64,000 nucleotides of DNA. It comes from Syntrophaceae bacterium (GTDB lineage Bacteria; Desulfobacterota; Syntrophia; Syntrophales; Smithellaceae). Below, piece by piece: positions 59,218 through 64,000 of the stretch (within the stretch, counting starts at the first letter, position 1; each line of letters begins with the position of its first letter). Location: NCBI GenBank assembly GCA_025355345.1, contig JANXZU010000017.1, positions 1 to 64,000 of the forward strand, read 5' to 3'. The notes under the pieces were generated by a model. It had not been told where the DNA came from and made no database searches. It was given only the letters and a program-made list of their open reading frames with translations. A program made the position numbers and the translations under genes.

Positions 59218-59517
59218 ATGGTGTCAAAAAAGAAAACAACAGTAAAGATGGATGTAAAAGAAACCCCTTATGCGGCTGTTGAAGAAATACTGGAAAAAAA
59301 ACTGGAAGACATTGCAACTATTTTAGCAGGAAGCGGTGAGCGCAAAAGCAAGCTTTATGAAGAAGTAATGACTATGGTGGAAAAGGGTTTATTTAAAATT
59401 GCTCTGCGCAGGTCTAACCATGTAAAGAGTTCAGCCGCCTTATTTTTAGGCATAAGCCGTAATACATTTACCGATAAGATGGCCAAGCTGGGTATCAACT
59501 GTGAAAAAAGCAAGTAG
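59218..59517 (+). CDS. Fis-type HTH DNA-binding protein
   Basis: LYEEVMTMVEKGLFKIALRRSNHVKSSAALFLGISRNTFTDKMAKLGI matches the Fis C-terminal helix pattern. Confidence 0.8.
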   Translation: MVSKKKTTVKMDVKETPYAAVEEILEKKLEDIATILAGSGERKSKLYEEVMTMVEKGLFKIALRRSNHVKSSAALFLGISRNTFTDKMAKLGINCEKSK

Positions 59518-59534
59518 CTGCCAAAGCGACATTT

Positions 59535-60812
59535 ATGAATAGATCTGTAAAAAAAAATATAAGCTTGCCGGATAAGGTAGAGGCACTCTTAAAGAAAGGG
59601 GTTCGGATGACGAACCCTTTTTCTGTGGAAATCGGCAAGGAAGTCAATTTAGATAAGATTGCCAGTTCTGTGACAATTTATGGAGTAGTCAGAATTTATG
59701 GCGAAGAAACGCTGATCTCTTCGGATGTAAAACTGGGATATGAGTCGCCCGTAACTTTGATTAATTGTCAACTGGGTGCGGCGGTAGAACTTCGAGGCGG
59801 ATATTTTGATAAATCTGTTTTCCTGGCAAAGGCTTCTCTGGGGAGCAACGCCCATGTGCGCGCCGGTTGCCTTCTGGAAGAGCAGTCCGGTGGAAATCAC
59901 ACGGTCGGTTTAAAACAGACCATCCTGTTTCCTTTTGTAACTCTGGGCAGTCTTATTAATTTTTGTGATTGCCTGATGGCTGGTGGAACAAGCCGTAAGA
60001 ATCATAGTGAAGTCGGCAGTTCCTATATCCATTTCAATTACACTCCAAATCAGGATAAAGCGACCCCTTCACTTATCGGCGATGTGCCGTGCGGTGTCAT
60101 GTTAAGGGAATCTCCAATATTTCTTGGTGGTCAAGGTGGTATCGTCGGGCCGTTGAAGATTGCTTATGGTACAGTGATCCCCGCAGGTGTTATTTGCCGC
60201 AAGGATTGCAAAGACGAAGGAATGCTTTGGTCAGCGCCTGCTGCACCTGAAAAGAACAAAGAGTTTACAGTCGGTGTTTATGGCGATATCAGCCGTAAGA
60301 TTAATTCTAATATAGTCTATGTGGCAAATTTGCTTGCCCTAAGGCAATGGTATAGCTATGTGCGCAAGGAGTTTTTTATTCAAGAGAAGTATGGCCATGA
60401 TCTATATTTGGGCGCCTGCAATGTTTTAACTGAAGCTGTTGCGGAAAGAATCAGGCAGATGAATATGTTTGCGCAGATTATTGAGAATTACGCTGCCACA
60501 GGTTCAAAAAAAATGATGTTTGATTTATCAGATAGTGCGAGGACTACACAAAAACTATTTTTGAAAAATTGGCCGAGTATGGAAGAATATCTTGTCGGCA
60601 ACAATGAAGATAAAATCTCTGTGAAGGTAAAAGAAAGTTTTGTAAAAGTTATGCAAAGCCAGTCAGCTAAAGGCCTCAACTATCTGGAGGCGATCCGGAC
60701 GCTTGCGCCTGCGCAAGTGCAAGTTGGCAAGGAATGGCTGGGCAATATTGTTGAAGATATAACAATAGAGTGTCAGAAAAAGTTTCGCGCCAAGCGGCAA
60801 CAAGGGAAATAA
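59535..60812 (+). CDS. Left-handed beta-helix (hexapeptide-like) protein, possibly nucleotide-sugar related
   Basis: Hexapeptide-like spacing (VTIYGVVRIYGEETLISSDVKLG...AVELRGGYFDKSVFLAKASLGSNAHVRAGCLLEEQ...KQTILFPFVTLGS). Confidence 0.65.
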   Translation: MNRSVKKNISLPDKVEALLKKGVRMTNPFSVEIGKEVNLDKIASSVTIYGVVRIYGEETLISSDVKLGYESPVTLINCQLGAAVELRGGYFDKSVFLAKASLGSNAHVRAGCLLEEQSGGNHTVGLKQTILFPFVTLGSLINFCDCLMAGGTSRKNHSEVGSSYIHFNYTPNQDKATPSLIGDVPCGVMLRESPIFLGGQGGIVGPLKIAYGTVIPAGVICRKDCKDEGMLWSAPAAPEKNKEFTVGVYGDISRKINSNIVYVANLLALRQWYSYVRKEFFIQEKYGHDLYLGACNVLTEAVAERIRQMNMFAQIIENYAATGSKKMMFDLSDSARTTQKLFLKNWPSMEEYLVGNNEDKISVKVKESFVKVMQSQSAKGLNYLEAIRTLAPAQVQVGKEWLGNIVEDITIECQKKFRAKRQQGK

Positions 60813-60934
60813 TGTATTTGATAAAATATATGTTACCAATCAAAAATTTATACCGTTTTTTTGCGTCCTGTCAGATATTCATCGGCAAGCAACCATCTGG
60901 TGTTCCATCTCCTTCCATAATATTTTTCCCGTTC

Positions 60935-63900
60935 ATGCCAACTCAGTTCAACTGCGGTTTTGCGGGCTTAATGACTTTGCAGCTTCCGAAAAATAATGCC
61001 GGTCTGACTGCTGATTTGGCGCTTACGGAATTATGGGGGGAAATAAAAAAATCAGGTTTGGAAAAGTTACTGGCGGCAGAAATTGCCGCGGCATCTTGCT
61101 TTGGCGGTCTGGAAACGCTAAATTCCATGGAAAAAACTATGCTGGAATTAAAGCAGGAGAATGCGCAGGAAATTCTTTTCTGTGGCGGGGCAAGAGCCCA
61201 AAAACTTTTTGTATTAGTTGAAGAAATTAATTTATTTCTGATAAACCAGGAAAAATTACTGGAAGAAAACGCGGTCAAACTTACTTCCGCTGACCTGGAA
61301 ATCATTAACAGTCGGATCATTTTAATCAAGGATATTGTGTGGAGTATAGAAAAAGATACCCTGACCAATTTTGAAAAAATTATCGATCTTTCCGGAGAGA
61401 AAAAAGCGTCAGCAATTAATTCAACTGCTTTTAAAAAATACCGCAAGATCAATATTTTGCTCAATGCTTTAGACCGACTGGAAGTGCGCGGCAGAGACTC
61501 GGCAGGTTTGCAAATTGGCTTTGTTCTGGAGCAGGGAAAGGCGATAGATAATTTAATACTTAAACTTAAGGAGAGCGGTCTGTACGAAGATTATTTAATT
61601 AGATCGGAGGATAAAGATCTTGTTAATGGTTCCATCGAGATTGCATCAAGGATGAATGTCGGTGCTCCCCAAAAAACGAGTGTAACTTTCACCTATAAAA
61701 CTTTTTCCATTGTCGGTGAGCTGGGACGCAATGTCGGTGATCTAAGGCAGATGATAAAAAAAGATAAAATCCTCCAATGTTTTACCGGAGAAGATTCGTC
61801 ATGTGAAACAGCGCTGACCCATACACGCTGGGCTTCCGTCGGTTCGATTACGGAGGAAAATTGCCATCCGGTTAATAATTATAAAATTGATCAAAAAAAT
61901 CCATCTTTTCCTTTTTATTGTGAGACTCAAATTTCAAAAACGAAGTGTATTGAAATTTGTAAGTCGAACAATCCCGCTACAAGCGGAGGGTATGATGCCC
62001 AGCTTCTTGGGGCAGAACTAGGGTCCATGGCTTGCTCTGGGGTTCATACCCGTGAGCCCAAATCCACAGCAACTATTAATGTTGTTTTAAACGGCGATAT
62101 CGACAATTACACGGAATTGCGCGCAGGGCTTGCGACAGAGTTGATTGCCCCGGAAATTACTACTGACACAAAAATCATTCCTCTGCAAATCGAGAAATAC
62201 CTGAAGGCAGGTCAGAATCTTGCTGAATCGTTTCGACTGGCAGTAAATGATTTTGAAGGTTCACACGCCATTGCCATGACAAGTGATCTGGAGCCTGGTA
62301 AAATGTTTTTAGCGCTCAAAGGCAGCGGCCAATCTATTTACATTGGCATGAGTTCCGATCAATATATGTTTTCTTCGGAACTCTACGGACTAGTGGAAGT
62401 GATGCCTCAGTTCATCAAAATGAATGGCGAAACCACAGCTGGTGGTGAAGGCAGGGCAGCGGGACAAATAATTATTTTAAACCAATCCTCCACAGGGGGA
62501 CCTTCGGGAGCAATTGGTTGCAGCTACGATGGTACCAAAATTAATTTCAAAGATAGTGATTTGCAGAAGGCGGAAATTACGACGCGCGATATTGACCGCG
62601 GCGATCAGCCACATTATTTTCTCAAGGAAATTTCGGAATCAGCTGTTTCGATTAAAAGAACCCTGCGGGGTAAATACCGCCTGACTACAAATGACAATTC
62701 AATGCCGCAAGTTAATTTTAATTTAGGTGAAGATATTGTTCCTGCCACTATTCGTCTAAAGCTTCAGAATGGCACTATCAAAAACATAATCATTATTGGT
62801 CATGGAACCGCAGATGTTGCCGGTGCAGCAATAGCTGATGCTCTTGAGCGTTATTTAAAAAACATAAATATTAATATAATTTCCAGAGTGGCTTCAGAGT
62901 TAAGTGGGTTTTTTCTAAAGGATGATTTGTCTGATTCTCTGGTTATCCCAATTACTCAATCCGGAACGACAACAGACACAAATCGCGCTGTGGCTATGGC
63001 CAAAGAACGAGGCGCTCTGATCATTTCCATCGTCAATAGACGGCAATCGGATATCACTGCTAAATCTCATGGAGTATTTTACACCAGCGACGGGCGCGAT
63101 ATTGAAATGTCGGTTGCTTCTACAAAGGCCTTTTATTCACAAATTATAGCCGGGCATGTTTTGGCCCTTTTCTTTGCTCAACTTTTGGGTGCCCGCAGAG
63201 ATGATTACATCGCCGCAGAGTTGCGCAATCTGGAAGGCGCACCGCAGCTCATGGAGAGAGTTTTTGCCAGGAGGGATCAAATTGCATCATCCGTTAAAAA
63301 AGCTACCGGCAAGAAATTTTGGGCAATAGTGGGCAGCGGCCCCAACAAAGCGGCAGCTGATGAAATTAGAATTAAACTCAGTGAGCTATGTTATAGAACT
63401 ATTTCCTCCGATATTGTTGAAAATAAAAAGCACATTGATTTGTCGGCTGAACCTTTAATCCTCGTTTGTGCTGCCGGAAGTCCCGGGGCGGTTGTGGAAG
63501 ATATCGCCAAGGATGTGGCAATATTTAAAGCGCACAAGGCCGCAGCCATTGTTTTTGCCGATGAAGGTGATGATCGTTTTGATAAGGTTGCCGATGCTGT
63601 AATTTCCCTTCCGGTTGCAGCTATGCCAATGCCGGTCATCCTCAATACTATGGCTGGACATTTGTGGGGCTACTATGCAGCATGTGCCATAGATGAAGAA
63701 GCGCTTATCTTCAGAGAATTTCGAAGCAAGCTGAATCTGGCAATGGCGAGGCAGATAAAAATGAATTATTCTCTTTACGAGAAGATTGCGGATGTCCAGT
63801 TTCGTCGCCTGATCAATGAGTTTTGTCAAAATTTCAATAGCCATCGCAATGATGGCGCATTCAATTTGCTGGGTGTCCGAACAATTTCGGATCTGGTGCT

Positions 63901-64000
63901 GTTGGCAAAATATGCCGCCGGTAAATTGCCGCTGGAAGATTTTCGCCATGAATTTAAGACTGAGGAAGATTTTGCCTCGCCGCTAGATCTTTTGGATATA
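60935..64000 (+). CDS. GlmS-like class II glutamine amidotransferase/SIS-domain protein, open at window edge
   Basis: Not in the ORF track because no stop lies in the window. MPTQFNCGFAGLMTLQ N-terminus; THTRWASVGSITEENCHPVNN; IIIIGHGTADVAGAAIADALERYLK; VIPITQSGTTTDTNRAVAMAKERGALIISIVNRRQSDI; frame open from 60830 to 64000. Confidence 0.88.
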   Translation, partial: MPTQFNCGFAGLMTLQLPKNNAGLTADLALTELWGEIKKSGLEKLLAAEIAAASCFGGLETLNSMEKTMLELKQENAQEILFCGGARAQKLFVLVEEINLFLINQEKLLEENAVKLTSADLEIINSRIILIKDIVWSIEKDTLTNFEKIIDLSGEKKASAINSTAFKKYRKINILLNALDRLEVRGRDSAGLQIGFVLEQGKAIDNLILKLKESGLYEDYLIRSEDKDLVNGSIEIASRMNVGAPQKTSVTFTYKTFSIVGELGRNVGDLRQMIKKDKILQCFTGEDSSCETALTHTRWASVGSITEENCHPVNNYKIDQKNPSFPFYCETQISKTKCIEICKSNNPATSGGYDAQLLGAELGSMACSGVHTREPKSTATINVVLNGDIDNYTELRAGLATELIAPEITTDTKIIPLQIEKYLKAGQNLAESFRLAVNDFEGSHAIAMTSDLEPGKMFLALKGSGQSIYIGMSSDQYMFSSELYGLVEVMPQFIKMNGETTAGGEGRAAGQIIILNQSSTGGPSGAIGCSYDGTKINFKDSDLQKAEITTRDIDRGDQPHYFLKEISESAVSIKRTLRGKYRLTTNDNSMPQVNFNLGEDIVPATIRLKLQNGTIKNIIIIGHGTADVAGAAIADALERYLKNININIISRVASELSGFFLKDDLSDSLVIPITQSGTTTDTNRAVAMAKERGALIISIVNRRQSDITAKSHGVFYTSDGRDIEMSVASTKAFYSQIIAGHVLALFFAQLLGARRDDYIAAELRNLEGAPQLMERVFARRDQIASSVKKATGKKFWAIVGSGPNKAAADEIRIKLSELCYRTISSDIVENKKHIDLSAEPLILVCAAGSPGAVVEDIAKDVAIFKAHKAAAIVFADEGDDRFDKVADAVISLPVAAMPMPVILNTMAGHLWGYYAACAIDEEALIFREFRSKLNLAMARQIKMNYSLYEKIADVQFRRLINEFCQNFNSHRNDGAFNLLGVRTISDLVLLAKYAAGKLPLEDFRHEFKTEEDFASPLDLLDI
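61917..62055 (+). repeat. Dispersed palindromic repeat family A copy read in frame inside the GlmS-like CDS
   Basis: ATTGTGAGACTCAAATTTCAAAAACGAAGTGTATTGAAATTTGTAAGTCGAACAATCCCGC...GGGGTTCATACCCGTGA; translates to CETQISKTKCIEICKSNNPATSGGYDAQLLGAELGSMACSGVHTRE without a stop. Confidence 0.9.

Noticed and set aside
60943-61464. 173-aa minus-strand ORF
   Set aside because: Antisense to the GlmS-like gene that the ORF track missed because it runs off the window.
63391-63949. Minus-strand ORFs at right edge
   Set aside because: Antisense to the open GlmS-like frame, whose SIS-domain translation is clear.

Overview
This window looks like a chromosomal segment from a deltaproteobacterium-like (possibly Syntrophaceae-like) bacterium; the taxonomy is inferred from protein character only. 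It carries mostly housekeeping genes: murJ, yggT, proC, RNase E/G, a Sua5/YciO protein, cimA, glmM, metK, mfd, two PpiC/SurA chaperones, uvrA, nadD, proA, lolA, ilvE, comM and a GlmS-like protein that is open at the right edge. It also holds an ABC-2/HlyD/TolC efflux operon with a TetR regulator. An accessory block at about 13.8-21.7 kb contains a type I restriction-modification locus with toxin-antitoxin-like genes. The left edge has an IS3-family transposase tail and a truncated tRNA-Arg(ACG) 3' half, probably an att scar. The most notable observations are: (1) hsdR contains an in-frame cassette, a GIY-YIG endonuclease domain flanked by 45-bp tandem 'TTCGACARGCTCAGGGACC' repeats, and the same repeat core is inserted in frame elsewhere in hsdR and in hsdM. 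(2) A second dispersed palindromic repeat family has about nine copies here, and one copy is read in frame inside a GlmS-like gene, resembling Rickettsia palindromic elements. (3) An Ile-rich leader peptide plus terminator precedes cimA. (4) A SAM-II-like riboswitch precedes a divergent metK. (5) There is a putative TIR-like protein with an (ERx)10 linker. No database search or folding was run.
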